A stretch of 64,000 nt of DNA from Dyadobacter pollutisoli (lineage in GTDB: Bacteria; Bacteroidota; Bacteroidia; Cytophagales; Spirosomataceae): assembly GCF_026625565.1 (NCBI RefSeq), contig NZ_CP112998.1:3350501-3414500 (forward strand), read 5' to 3'. The notes beneath the pieces were generated by a model, which saw only the letters and a program-made list of their open reading frames with translations, made no database searches and had not been told where the DNA came from. Position 1 is the stretch's first letter; every line of letters begins with the position of its first letter. The position numbers and the translations under genes were made by a program. Positions 42,830 through 51,787 of this stretch are shown here, one piece after another.

Positions 42830-44299
42830 CTAATATCCTGAATTTTGTTTCAACAGCGGATTCAGAGCAATCTGGTTCATCGGAATCGGGTAGAGTTCGC
42901 GGTACTTCTGGCTTACCGGTTTGAATGTCCATGCGGCTGTAAATTTGTCAAACCGGATCAGGTCTTGTCTCCGGTGCAGCTCCCAGGCCATCTCCCGGCC
43001 TCTTTCGGCAAGGATGTTAGCGTCGGTAAGTGTAGTGAATGCCGCCACACCACGCTTGGTCCTGACCGCATTGATATCGGCGAGGGCTGCTGGCGTTTTG
43101 CCTAGCCTGAAATTCGCTTCTCCGCGCATCAGGTAAACATCTGAGATCCTGTAAATCACAAAATCGTTGCTCATATCAAAGGTCGCACCTTTTTCTACCT
43201 GGTATTTAACCGACCGGTACCCGGCAAGCCTTGCTTTGGGCCCGGCGTCCATTTTAAATGCTGGTATTTCTTTTGTCAAAATCGCGGGAACACCATCGTC
43301 TTTTAATGCTTCCCCACTCGAACTGTAAATCTGCCCGGTCAGCCACATGGCGCGTCTTTGATCTCCCGTTTCAAAGCTGTCATAAAATTCCGCTGTGGTG
43401 CAATAGCCATTCCAGGGCGCTGAACCGAGGTCGTAGGTAAACTGGTGCAGATAATGCAGTCCGGCGATCTGCGCATAGAAACCCGTGCGTTTAGACTTGT
43501 CGTAAGGAGTAGACAGAATGATTTCCGGAGCATCTTCATTGTTCACACTGAAAGTTGACAAAAAATCCGAAGATATGGTAAACTTCTGCGAGTCGATGAT
43601 GGCATTGCATTGTTCGATCGCCTTCTCCCATTGAGGCTGGCCGGTATACACTTGCGCATTCAGGTACAGTTTGGCCAGGATCATATGTGCCACATATTTC
43701 GACATTCTACCATATTTGGACCGGACATCTGTCGAAAGGTTAGGCAAAGATTCCAGCAATTCCTTTTCTACAAAATCATAAACCTCTTTCCTCGTCCGCT
43801 GTCCCGACTTGTCGGACCCAATCGTGGTGGCGATGATCACATTACCAAAATTATCCAAGGCCAGATAGTGATAGAATGCCCGAAGCGTGCGCAATTCGGC
43901 CTGGACTTCGGGAGATGCGAACCCTGGGTTGGTGATCTTCTCGTTGATCTTGGCTATGTTGGAATAGATCCAGCTCCAAAGATTATCGAATGCATAAAAA
44001 TTGGTCGGCCAGGTATGTTCTTGCATAAACCTCCACTCCGGTTCCCCCCAGTCGCCCCCACGTGTAGGCGCCAGTTCCTCGTCGGTAACACAGTTCAAGA
44101 GCTCGAACCGGTTCCAGTAGTCACCCAATCCGCCGTACAGAGGTCCTATCAATGTGTTCAGCTGTCCCTGTGACACACCGAATTTATCTCTTTCGACCTG
44201 ATCCTTAACTTCTTCATCCAGGTTGGTACAACTCATGATGAAAATCAATGCGGTCCAGACAGCTATTGATCTGGCGCCGATTTTTTTAACGCTACTCAT
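42830..44299 (-). CDS. SusD/RagB-family lipoprotein
   Basis: A SusD-like protein of 489 residues from the Met at 44299 (MSSVKKIGARS); the open frame begins eight codons earlier. Signal peptide with lipobox IMSC. Features: LNTLIGPLYGGLGDYWNRFELLNCVTDEELAPTRGGDWGEPEW, AELRTLRAFYHYLALDNFGNVIIA, TRKEVYDFVEKELLESLPNL, AHMILAKLYLNAQVYTG, YRISDVYLMRGEANFRLGKTPAALADINAVRTKRGV and LYPIPMNQIALNPLLKQNSGY. It belongs to the shorter SusD group, 29 bases after susC, and its transcript ends at the terminator just beyond it. Confidence 0.95.
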   Translation of the reverse strand: MSSVKKIGARSIAVWTALIFIMSCTNLDEEVKDQVERDKFGVSQGQLNTLIGPLYGGLGDYWNRFELLNCVTDEELAPTRGGDWGEPEWRFMQEHTWPTNFYAFDNLWSWIYSNIAKINEKITNPGFASPEVQAELRTLRAFYHYLALDNFGNVIIATTIGSDKSGQRTRKEVYDFVEKELLESLPNLSTDVRSKYGRMSKYVAHMILAKLYLNAQVYTGQPQWEKAIEQCNAIIDSQKFTISSDFLSTFSVNNEDAPEIILSTPYDKSKRTGFYAQIAGLHYLHQFTYDLGSAPWNGYCTTAEFYDSFETGDQRRAMWLTGQIYSSSGEALKDDGVPAILTKEIPAFKMDAGPKARLAGYRSVKYQVEKGATFDMSNDFVIYRISDVYLMRGEANFRLGKTPAALADINAVRTKRGVAAFTTLTDANILAERGREMAWELHRRQDLIRFDKFTAAWTFKPVSQKYRELYPIPMNQIALNPLLKQNSGY

Positions 44300-44328
44300 A
44301 TTATTGATTTGCTTAAATGCCATTTTGA

Positions 44329-47300
44329 TCAGAATGAAAGGTTTATCCCCAGTTGGAACGATCTGGTTTTTGGATAGATGTAACCAGAATCTACGCCAAT
44401 GCTGGCAGGCTGCTGCTGATTGACCGCTATGGTCCCGTTCACAGCCAGCTCTGGGTCTACTCCGGTATATTTGGTGAGTACAAACAGGTTGTTTCCGCCA
44501 ACATAAACCCGTGCATTCCGTAGTAATCCTTTACCGGGAATGTTGTAGCCTACCTGCCAGTTGTCCAGCCTTACGAATGCTCCGCTTTCCAACCAGTAAT
44601 CCGATAATGCGGGGGTACTGTAATTGGCAGGAAAGCTGCTGATATCGCGGATCATATTGTTCTCCAAAACGCTGCCTGACAAGGTCAGGTTTGAGCGCAG
44701 GTTATTCAGGATCTTATTTCCAAATACCCCACGAAGCTGGAAAGAAAGGTCAAAGTTCTTGTAGGCCAGGTTGTTTGTCCACGAAACGGTTGCTTTTGGG
44801 ATACCTAAACCGGATTCAAACTTTTTCGCCTTGCTGTAATCAGCCGTTTGCCCGCCATCTTCCGACTCGAAAGTGATATTTCCGTCCTGATCAAATCCGG
44901 CAAATTTGGGTACATAAAACTCACCCAGCGGGCGGCCTTCCCGCAGTTCGGAGGCTGTGATAAGTCCGAGCCCGCGACCATCGAAATTGTTATACAAAAT
45001 TTGTCCCGAATCAAAATTCTGATCACTCAGGCGAACGATCTTATTTTTAAAAACAGAGCCGACCACATTGGACCTCCACCTGAAATTGTTCTGCTCAACA
45101 AGCGTCCCGCCCAGCGAAAGCTCGACGCCTTTGTTGGACATCTGACCTACGTTTTTAAGGATGTTCCCAACAAAAATATCAACACCGTTCTGCGCAACTG
45201 AATAGTTGTAGAGCATATCATTGGTACGCTTGTCGTACACTTCCAGCGTACCGGACAGTTTTCCATTAAACAACTCAAAATCAAGTCCTAGATTTACCTG
45301 CGAGAGCACCTCCCATTTCAGATCTGGATTGCTGTTCTGTATTACATCCACGCCCGGCAGGTAATTTTTGAGAACGGGATCATAGTAATTGTTAGTGGAC
45401 GGGCCGTAAAGCAGCAGTGAATTATAGGGATTAATACCTTCTGAGTTACCGGTCCTTCCCCACCCTGCTCTCAGTTTCAGGTAGTTCAATGTTTTGTTGC
45501 CCGCCATGAACGCCTCGTTGGATACAGTCCATCCACCGGCTATCGACGGGAAAAGTCCCCATTTGTTGTTAGCCCCGAATTTGGAACTACCATCCCGGCG
45601 CAATGTCGCTGTGACATTGAACTTATCCAGCAGGTTAAAGGTAGTCCGCCCGAAAAACGAAATGAGTTTATACGAATTGGCAAACGAAGTTGCATAGTTG
45701 TTTTGGCCTCGTATAAGTGTTCCCTGGTAGCGGCCCAGGTTATTATATCCGTAAAGCCCGTACAGGTCGATATCTTCCAGCGAAGGATCACCTATATTGT
45801 TTTTCGCCCCAAAACCGTCATTGGCTACTTCCTGATAGGAATAACCTCCAAGGAGGTTGAAGCTGCTATTACTGCCAAAGTTGCGGTTATACTTCGCGGT
45901 AAGTTCCAGCAGCTTGTCGTTGTGCTGGTCCGTAGACCGGGAAGCTTCACCAAGTTGCCCTTTAAATGCCTTGACGGCCATATTATAAGCCTGGCTCTCC
46001 ACAGTATTTTCATAGCGATAAGCTCCATTGGCCCCCAAACTAAAATGCGGGGTGAGGTCGTAGTTCAGGTTCATTGACCCGATCAGGACATGATTTTTAC
46101 TTTGGTCCTGAAAGTTGTTCTGCATCGCAACAGGATTGTACAGATCAAAGCTACCGTCCACCTCGTAATAGGTACCGTCGGGATTGCGCACTGGTAATGT
46201 GGGCAAGAAAAGCACAGCACGGTTTATCACTCCATTGTTGACCAGATCGGACTCCGTCTTGGAGAGTGTCAGGTTGTACTGGATTTTCAGCTTCTCGTTC
46301 AACGCCTTCTGATCTACATTGATCCGGCCTGTCACGCGGTTAAAACCAGTGTTTTTGATAATCCCTTCCCGATCGACATAGTTGAGCGAACCTCTGTAAG
46401 AAAAATTGTCGCTACCGCCAGAAAGGGCCACTTCGCTACTTTTGGTATAGCCCGTGCGCGATATTTGTTTCATCCAGTCCGTATTGTAGCCGTTTCCGCT
46501 CTGGTCCTTGGGAAATTTGAGGTTATCGTCCAGCGATCCCGGACCTTTGATCCGCTGTACCTGTTCGCGGTATTCATTGCCGTTCATCAGGTCCAGGCTT
46601 TTGGAGATCGTTTCCATCCCGACATAGTTATTGAAGGTCAGCGTCGATTTGCCGGTCTGCCCTCTTTTGGTTGTGATGATCACCACCCCATTGGCGGCAC
46701 GCGAACCATAAATAGCAGATGCGCTGGCATCTTTTAAAACATCGATACGATCGATATCCGATGGTGATATGCTATTAATAGGAATCCCAATCACGCCGTC
46801 GACTACATACAATGGTTCGCTGCCGCCCGCCAGTGAGGTGTACCCGCGCAAACGAACCGTGGGCGATTGGTTAGGGTCGCCTGATGGCTGGGTGATATTC
46901 AAACCCGCCACTTTCCCCTGTATCGCCTGCAACGGGTTAGGATTAATACCTGCATTAAAATCCTTTGACGAAACTTGTGACACGGCACCGGTTAGGTCCT
47001 TTTTTTGAACCGTACCGTAGCCGATCACCACCATTTCGGACAGTGCCTTGGCGTCAGCGTCAAGAGAAACTTTCAGCTGGGTCTGGTTTCCCGGCAGTAC
47101 CTCCTTGCTTGCGTAACCAACATAAGAGAACACCAGTATTGTATTCGCGTCAGTCTGGATGCTAAAACGTCCCTCATTGTCAGTGGAAGTGCCATTGGTC
47201 GTACCCTTGTTGATCACATTAACTCCCGGCAAGGGCTGGTTATTCTGGGAGTCCAGTACTGTGCCGGTCACCATTCGCTGTTGTGCAAATGTCAGGACGG

Positions 47301-47349
47301 GCATCAGCAATAAAAGAAACAAAAACCTGAATCGGTATCTTTTTATCAT
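44329..47349 (-). CDS. SusC/RagA-family TonB-dependent transporter without STN domain
   Basis: About 1006 residues from the Met at 47349 (MIKRYRFRFLFLLLL), which gives a proper signal peptide; the frame start at 47391 would precede it. There is no STN domain: the mature protein begins with the carboxypeptidase-regulatory-like domain (VTGTVLDSQNNQPLPGVNVINKG), then SEMVVIGYGTVQKKDLTGAVSQVSS, the plug (GVVIITTKRGQTGKST) and the barrel ending LGINLSF. Lack of STN fits regulation by the divergent AraC gene rather than by a sigma/anti-sigma pair. Its leader carries a LacI-operator-like palindrome. Confidence 0.95.
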   Translation of the reverse strand: MIKRYRFRFLFLLLLMPVLTFAQQRMVTGTVLDSQNNQPLPGVNVINKGTTNGTSTDNEGRFSIQTDANTILVFSYVGYASKEVLPGNQTQLKVSLDADAKALSEMVVIGYGTVQKKDLTGAVSQVSSKDFNAGINPNPLQAIQGKVAGLNITQPSGDPNQSPTVRLRGYTSLAGGSEPLYVVDGVIGIPINSISPSDIDRIDVLKDASASAIYGSRAANGVVIITTKRGQTGKSTLTFNNYVGMETISKSLDLMNGNEYREQVQRIKGPGSLDDNLKFPKDQSGNGYNTDWMKQISRTGYTKSSEVALSGGSDNFSYRGSLNYVDREGIIKNTGFNRVTGRINVDQKALNEKLKIQYNLTLSKTESDLVNNGVINRAVLFLPTLPVRNPDGTYYEVDGSFDLYNPVAMQNNFQDQSKNHVLIGSMNLNYDLTPHFSLGANGAYRYENTVESQAYNMAVKAFKGQLGEASRSTDQHNDKLLELTAKYNRNFGSNSSFNLLGGYSYQEVANDGFGAKNNIGDPSLEDIDLYGLYGYNNLGRYQGTLIRGQNNYATSFANSYKLISFFGRTTFNLLDKFNVTATLRRDGSSKFGANNKWGLFPSIAGGWTVSNEAFMAGNKTLNYLKLRAGWGRTGNSEGINPYNSLLLYGPSTNNYYDPVLKNYLPGVDVIQNSNPDLKWEVLSQVNLGLDFELFNGKLSGTLEVYDKRTNDMLYNYSVAQNGVDIFVGNILKNVGQMSNKGVELSLGGTLVEQNNFRWRSNVVGSVFKNKIVRLSDQNFDSGQILYNNFDGRGLGLITASELREGRPLGEFYVPKFAGFDQDGNITFESEDGGQTADYSKAKKFESGLGIPKATVSWTNNLAYKNFDLSFQLRGVFGNKILNNLRSNLTLSGSVLENNMIRDISSFPANYSTPALSDYWLESGAFVRLDNWQVGYNIPGKGLLRNARVYVGGNNLFVLTKYTGVDPELAVNGTIAVNQQQPASIGVDSGYIYPKTRSFQLGINLSF

Positions 47350-47365
47350 ATTCACTCGGATGGTT

Positions 47366-47379
47366 TGTAAGCGCTTTGA
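47366..47379. promoter_or_regulatory. LacI/cre-like operator upstream of susC
   Basis: TGTAAGCGCTTTGA, 17 bases before the susC start, matches the LacI-family cre pattern TGWAANCGNTNWCA at all but one fixed position and centres on the palindrome AAGCGCTT. A weaker TTAGCGCTT occurs before the second susC gene at about 41171. No LacI-family gene lies in the window. Confidence 0.3.
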
Positions 47380-47553
47380 AACAGCATTCAATTGTGAGGT
47401 TAAAATTCGCTATTACCCTCCTGCATCGTCTTATTATTATTATCCAGTTATTTCTTTATTTTATCTTTATTAGGGATAAAAAATCCGTTATACAGATTTT
47501 GTTTTTAATATGGCGAAGTATTTAGAAGCTGCTTGTCGGCCCCGTTTTCAACT

Positions 47554-48429
47554 ATGAAGAATCCCTGGTTTATCAAGATTCATTTTCCACAAAGCAAGGC
47601 CTTTGATATTGTCAAGGTATCCCGCCCTTACTTTATCGTCCCCTGGCATTTCCATCCCGAAATCGAGATTATGCTACTTACGAGCGGCTCAGGGACACGC
47701 TTTGTCGGCGACAGCATTGAGGCATTTCAGGCGAACGAACTGGTGATGGTAGGCGCCAACCTTGCCCATGTCTGGAAGAGCGGGGAAGGTCATTTTGGTC
47801 AAAAGAACACGCAGCTTGCCGGCGCCATGTATATTGTTGTCAAGGAGACTGAATTGGACCACATATTATTGTATGAAGAAATGAGGCCGGTGCGGGAACT
47901 GTTTCTACGCGCGCAGCGCGGGATCCAGTTTGGTTATGAGATTACCAAGCGGGTTGGGGAAATGATCCTGGAAGCTTACCAGCAATCAGGCCCGGACCAG
48001 CTCGTTTCATTTTTGAATGTCCTCAAAGAGCTTGCCGAAACTTCCGACTACCGTTACTTGTGTTCTGCCCATTACCGCCAGAAGGTCGACCACCATGATA
48101 TGGCTAAGCTGGACAGCGTTCTGGACTACCTGATCATGAATTACAAAAATGAAGTGCGGCTGGAAGAAGTTGCAGACATTGCCAATATGTCCCTCACGGC
48201 ATTTTGCCGATATTTCAAAGAGCGGGCCCACAAAACGGTCATTCAGTTTCTGAACGAGATCCGTATCGAGCAGGCCCAGAAGATGCTCCTGGAAACGCAG
48301 TATAATGTCGATAAAATTAGTCTGGAATGTGGTTTTAAGAACATCACCAATTTCTACCAGCAGTTTCAAAAAATCGTGGGGACTACCCCTCTAAATTTTA
48401 GAAAGCAGAACCTGGTTAGGCTTTATTAA
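47554..48429 (+). CDS. AraC-family transcriptional regulator with cupin sensor domain
   Basis: A regulator of 291 residues from the ATG at 47554 (MKNPWFIKIHF); an upstream TTG frame start is rejected. The N-terminal cupin (about 15-100) has PWHFHPEIEIMLLTSGSGTRFVGD and FQANELVMVGANLAHVW, typical of sugar-sensing AraC proteins. The C-terminal double helix-turn-helix (about 190-285) has VRLEEVADIANMSLTAFCRYFKERAHKTVIQFLNEIRIEQAQ and VDKISLECGFKNITNFYQQFQKIVGTTPLNFRK. It is divergent from the STN-less susC gene and probably activates it; its 3' end overlaps the MFS gene by four bases. Confidence 0.92.
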   Translation: MKNPWFIKIHFPQSKAFDIVKVSRPYFIVPWHFHPEIEIMLLTSGSGTRFVGDSIEAFQANELVMVGANLAHVWKSGEGHFGQKNTQLAGAMYIVVKETELDHILLYEEMRPVRELFLRAQRGIQFGYEITKRVGEMILEAYQQSGPDQLVSFLNVLKELAETSDYRYLCSAHYRQKVDHHDMAKLDSVLDYLIMNYKNEVRLEEVADIANMSLTAFCRYFKERAHKTVIQFLNEIRIEQAQKMLLETQYNVDKISLECGFKNITNFYQQFQKIVGTTPLNFRKQNLVRLY

Positions 48430-49604
48430 GCCGGTTCCAGATCGGGGGATGGCTCTTTGATAAAAATCGCAGCAAACACGCAAACCAAGGCGACTACAAT
48501 GGCATTGATGAAAAAGATGGAAGAAACACGCAAATGGGCCTCATACAGATAACCAGTCCAGAAATTACCTAAAACCGCCCCGATACCAAAGTAAGCAGCA
48601 TACAGCAACGACTGGCCTGTCGCCCGTAGCTCAGCTTTCACGAGCAGGTTAGTGTATTCAACACAAACCACCCAGAAAAGCGACCAGGACAGGCCGTGCA
48701 GGACATCGATTCCAATGGCCCATTCCGGGACGTCCACGATACTGTACAACAGCATCCGCAAAGCCGAGGCGCCAATGCAGACCAAAAGTGTCCATTTTAT
48801 GCCCAGCCTTTTGAGGATACTGACAGAGTAAAAGAAAAACGGTATTTCAAACAGCCCCTGTAACGACAAGCCTACTCCTACCAGGGAAGCCGACGCCCCG
48901 TTCTCTTTCATGTAAATAGAGTAAAAATTCCAGATGGTCGTCACAGAAGCCGATACGGCAACAACGATCAGTAAAAAGAAAAGCAATTTTTTGTCCGACA
49001 AATACCGGATACTTTTAAAGATCGAAGCATTGGTCTCAGGAGCGCCGCTTATGGAATGGGGTAGCCATAGTGAGACCAGGAATGCAACCGCCAAACTCCC
49101 TGCCGAAAAAAAATAGATTACGCGCGTATCAACCTGATCAATAAAGTATCCTGTGACAATACCCGTTGCCGCCCAACCGACTGCTCCCGCGGCACGGATC
49201 GAGCCATAGTTGAAAGAGGCAGAGGTTTCCGTCAGCTCCAGTGTGAGGCTATCCAGCGTCGGCTGGATCCCGTTGTAAAAAACTGACATGCAAATGGTAA
49301 TCAACACCATTGCGGTGAAGGAGTCCCATTTGAGGTAAGCCAGGAAGGAAACCGCCGCCAGCAAGGTGGAGACCAGCATACATTTCCGAAAACCAATGCG
49401 GTCGGCCATAAACCCGTAGATCGGCTGAATGGCAAACATGGTAACCGGGGTAATGTTAATGATCATGGCGATTTCCATTCCCGAAAAGCCCCTGGATTTC
49501 AGGTCATCGGCAAATACGGGCAACCAGGCGGCTGTGCAGCATATAACCAGTAAATACAAAAGCCGAAGCTGGTTGGCCACAGAAAGACCTGTCCAGGCCA
49601 TCAT
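48426..49604 (-). CDS. MFS sugar transporter, LacY/nucleoside-symporter-like
   Basis: A 392-residue integral membrane protein with about 12 helices of the MFS_1-like group (LacY and nucleoside:proton symporter-like): LRLLYLLVICCTAAWLPVFADDLKSRGFSGMEIAMI, IYGFMADRIGFRK (cytoplasmic loop 2-3 motif), FNYGSIRAAGAVGWAATGIVTGYFID and a second half starting near IFKSIRYLSDKKLL. The start ATG overlaps the nagB stop as ATGA (the next Met one codon later is also possible). With nagB and the oxidoreductase upstream, import of a sugar or amino sugar is likely. Confidence 0.85.
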   Translation of the reverse strand: MMAWTGLSVANQLRLLYLLVICCTAAWLPVFADDLKSRGFSGMEIAMIINITPVTMFAIQPIYGFMADRIGFRKCMLVSTLLAAVSFLAYLKWDSFTAMVLITICMSVFYNGIQPTLDSLTLELTETSASFNYGSIRAAGAVGWAATGIVTGYFIDQVDTRVIYFFSAGSLAVAFLVSLWLPHSISGAPETNASIFKSIRYLSDKKLLFFLLIVVAVSASVTTIWNFYSIYMKENGASASLVGVGLSLQGLFEIPFFFYSVSILKRLGIKWTLLVCIGASALRMLLYSIVDVPEWAIGIDVLHGLSWSLFWVVCVEYTNLLVKAELRATGQSLLYAAYFGIGAVLGNFWTGYLYEAHLRVSSIFFINAIVVALVCVFAAIFIKEPSPDLEPA

Positions 49605-50335
49605 TCGTTCGGAGTTAAGAGTGAGGCCGCTTTCTGGTCGAGCATCACCAATCCGTTCGGATGGTTCCTTATAATCGTCGATGGTATCAAGGGATCTATC
49701 GGTCCTTCCAGCGTTGCTTTCATAATATGCGCCTTACGATCCCCGGAAGCCATCAGTATAGCTGCATTTGCCTCTTGCAGATGTTTCAAACCCAGTGTAA
49801 TGCCTTGCCCGAGGGTAGTTTTATCCGCAAAATACTTCTGCCCCACAGTCTGGGTGGTATCGTCCAGGTCGATAACATGTGCGTAAAGTTCGGTAGAGAC
49901 ACCAGGTTCGTTGAAACCAATGTGCCCGTTCATCCCGATGCCCACCACCATAAGATCGATCCCGCCGCGCTTACTTATAAATTCGTCCATCGAGTCGCAT
50001 TCTGTCTGCAAGTCCGGAGCCATTCCATCGAACAATTTGAATTGACTCAATGAAAGTTTGAGCGGCCCAATGAGAGTTGTATGAAGAAAATAGCTGCAAC
50101 TTCCTGTATTCTGAGAGGGAATGTTTACCCACTCATCCAGGCCGATCAATGTAAATTGCTGGTGATCGACGCCCTCGTCCAAGAGCAGCGTCGGCAGTAA
50201 ATGATAGGCCAGAAACGGGGTTTCCCCCGACGCCAGGCATATAACCGAATCCGGCTTGTTTTTTATTTGCGCTACCATCATCTGGGCGACCTGAAACGAC
50301 AGTGCCTGGTGGTCATCAAAGACAGTTATTTTCAT
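49601..50335 (-). CDS. nagB: Glucosamine-6-phosphate deaminase (NagB family)
   Basis: A 244-residue NagB-like enzyme, which converts glucosamine 6-phosphate to fructose 6-phosphate and ammonia. Motifs: LASGETPFLAYHLL, LIGLDEWVNI (catalytic Asp), GIGMNGHIGFNEPG (catalytic His), DKTTLGQGITLGLKHLQEANAAILMASGDRKAHIM and a C-terminal IRNHPNGLVMLDQKAA. It is slightly shorter than the roughly 260-residue typical enzyme, and 6-phosphogluconolactonase-like relatives exist, but the GHIGFNEP and LDEW motifs favour deaminase. It overlaps the MFS gene by four bases and follows the oxidoreductase by 40. Confidence 0.9.
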   Translation of the reverse strand: MKITVFDDHQALSFQVAQMMVAQIKNKPDSVICLASGETPFLAYHLLPTLLLDEGVDHQQFTLIGLDEWVNIPSQNTGSCSYFLHTTLIGPLKLSLSQFKLFDGMAPDLQTECDSMDEFISKRGGIDLMVVGIGMNGHIGFNEPGVSTELYAHVIDLDDTTQTVGQKYFADKTTLGQGITLGLKHLQEANAAILMASGDRKAHIMKATLEGPIDPLIPSTIIRNHPNGLVMLDQKAASLLTPNE

Positions 50336-50375
50336 TTATTCTCGGGGTAAAGCAGGCTTCGGCAATGTATTAACA

Positions 50376-51551
50376 TTAAAGCAATGGCCATTTAAAGGTC
50401 GACTTTAACTGAACCCTTGTGCCGGTCTGCTGCGATTTTCTGGCTGCCTCAATAATTTCCAGCACATGCAGAGAATGAAGCGTTGTGATAACAGGATCTA
50501 CCCCATTAGACATCGTCTCGGAAATATAGCTTGCTCCCTGCTGCCACACGAACGAGCCTGTTTCAGTCGCAAAACGTTCCGTCTTTTCATGACCTTCGGT
50601 GGCCATATCCACACCCGCCGGCGCCCAGTCGTATCCGATCAGCTGCATATTCCCTTTGGTACCCCAAATTGAAACGGTAGGTTTATCCTGTCCGCTGCCT
50701 TCGTGGCCATGAGGATCAAAATAGTTGAAACCACTTTGGACATGCGAAAGAGCGCCGCTGGCATGCTCCATCAGTACCATGCTGTTATCCTCTGCCTCCA
50801 CCGTAATCGGATTGGGACGGTTGTCGACTTTCCTTGTCGGGGTAATGATATTGAGCATAGCCACAATGGACTTAACCGGCCCGAGTAGCCCCGTCAGCGT
50901 AGCCATATTGTAGACCGCCAGGTCGGGCATACTCCCTCCCAGTTTCTCGTAAAAAAAAGCTGACCAATGTGGTCCCTGATGACCATAATGTCCATGTGCA
51001 GCCGAAACCTTGCCGAGTTTACCCTCCTGTATCGCTTTTGACATAAAGGCGAACTGCGGGCTCAGTATAACGGCTGGCGCGCCCCAGATCTTCAATTGTT
51101 TCTTTTGGGCAAGGGCGAGCAGCGCCGTTCCCTCCGCATAGCTATTGGCCATCGGCTTCTCGCTCCAAACATTTCTGCCATTTTCCAATCCTATCTTATT
51201 GAGCCGTCCGTGTTCCTGCATATTGGTCAGGTTCACCATCAGGTCGAACTCTGTCCCTGCAATCATCTTCTCGATGGAAGTATAGTAGTTGGCAATCGAA
51301 TATTTCTCAGCCGCTGCCTTGGCCCTTTCCTCAATGATATCGCAGGTAGCAACCAGGGTTACAAAAGGGGATTTGCTCAAATGAGGAAGATACTGCGTTG
51401 AAACACTGCCGCAGCCGATCACACCGACACGGACCTTTTTTCCCGCTGATCCTTCTGCCATCAGCCCGGAAGGCCATAGTGAAGAAATAGCGCCGATAAT
51501 ACCTACCTGACGGATAAACTCCTTACGAGAGATCTCATTCTGATTTTCCAT
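50376..51551 (-). CDS. Gfo/Idh/MocA-family oxidoreductase with Tat-like signal
   Basis: About 391 residues from the ATG at 51551 (MENQNEISRKEFIRQVG); the longer frame to 51647 is unlikely. The N-terminus looks like a Tat signal (SRKEFIRQVGIIGAISSL), then a Rossmann fold VRVGVIGCGSVSTQYLPHLSKSPFVTLVATCDI, the EKPMANS motif (Lys for catalysis) and the alpha/beta C-terminal domain. Exported family members oxidise sugars or act as glycosidases in other Bacteroidota; substrate unknown. First gene of the oxidoreductase-nagB-MFS set. Confidence 0.87.
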   Translation of the reverse strand: MENQNEISRKEFIRQVGIIGAISSLWPSGLMAEGSAGKKVRVGVIGCGSVSTQYLPHLSKSPFVTLVATCDIIEERAKAAAEKYSIANYYTSIEKMIAGTEFDLMVNLTNMQEHGRLNKIGLENGRNVWSEKPMANSYAEGTALLALAQKKQLKIWGAPAVILSPQFAFMSKAIQEGKLGKVSAAHGHYGHQGPHWSAFFYEKLGGSMPDLAVYNMATLTGLLGPVKSIVAMLNIITPTRKVDNRPNPITVEAEDNSMVLMEHASGALSHVQSGFNYFDPHGHEGSGQDKPTVSIWGTKGNMQLIGYDWAPAGVDMATEGHEKTERFATETGSFVWQQGASYISETMSNGVDPVITTLHSLHVLEIIEAARKSQQTGTRVQLKSTFKWPLL

Positions 51552-51787
51552 GTTAAATACTTCCTTGGGTCTTGGATGATTATAATTGATTGAGCCAAAA
51601 ATTGCACTCTTACCTTTCCCCAACAAGCGCATTGAAAAAAAAGACAAAATTCTAAGAAAATACTGTAGATATCGGGAAACTTTGTGGAGATGATCCCTTC
51701 GCAGGACTTGCTAAGTTTACATGGCAGTTCGGATCGGCTCGTTCCGGCTACCATTGTACCCGTTTCTTTCAACAAAATCAAAGCTCC

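Noticed and set aside
47533..47553. TTG start of the AraC gene
   Set aside because: An ATG seven codons later gives a typical N-terminus; no reason to prefer TTG.
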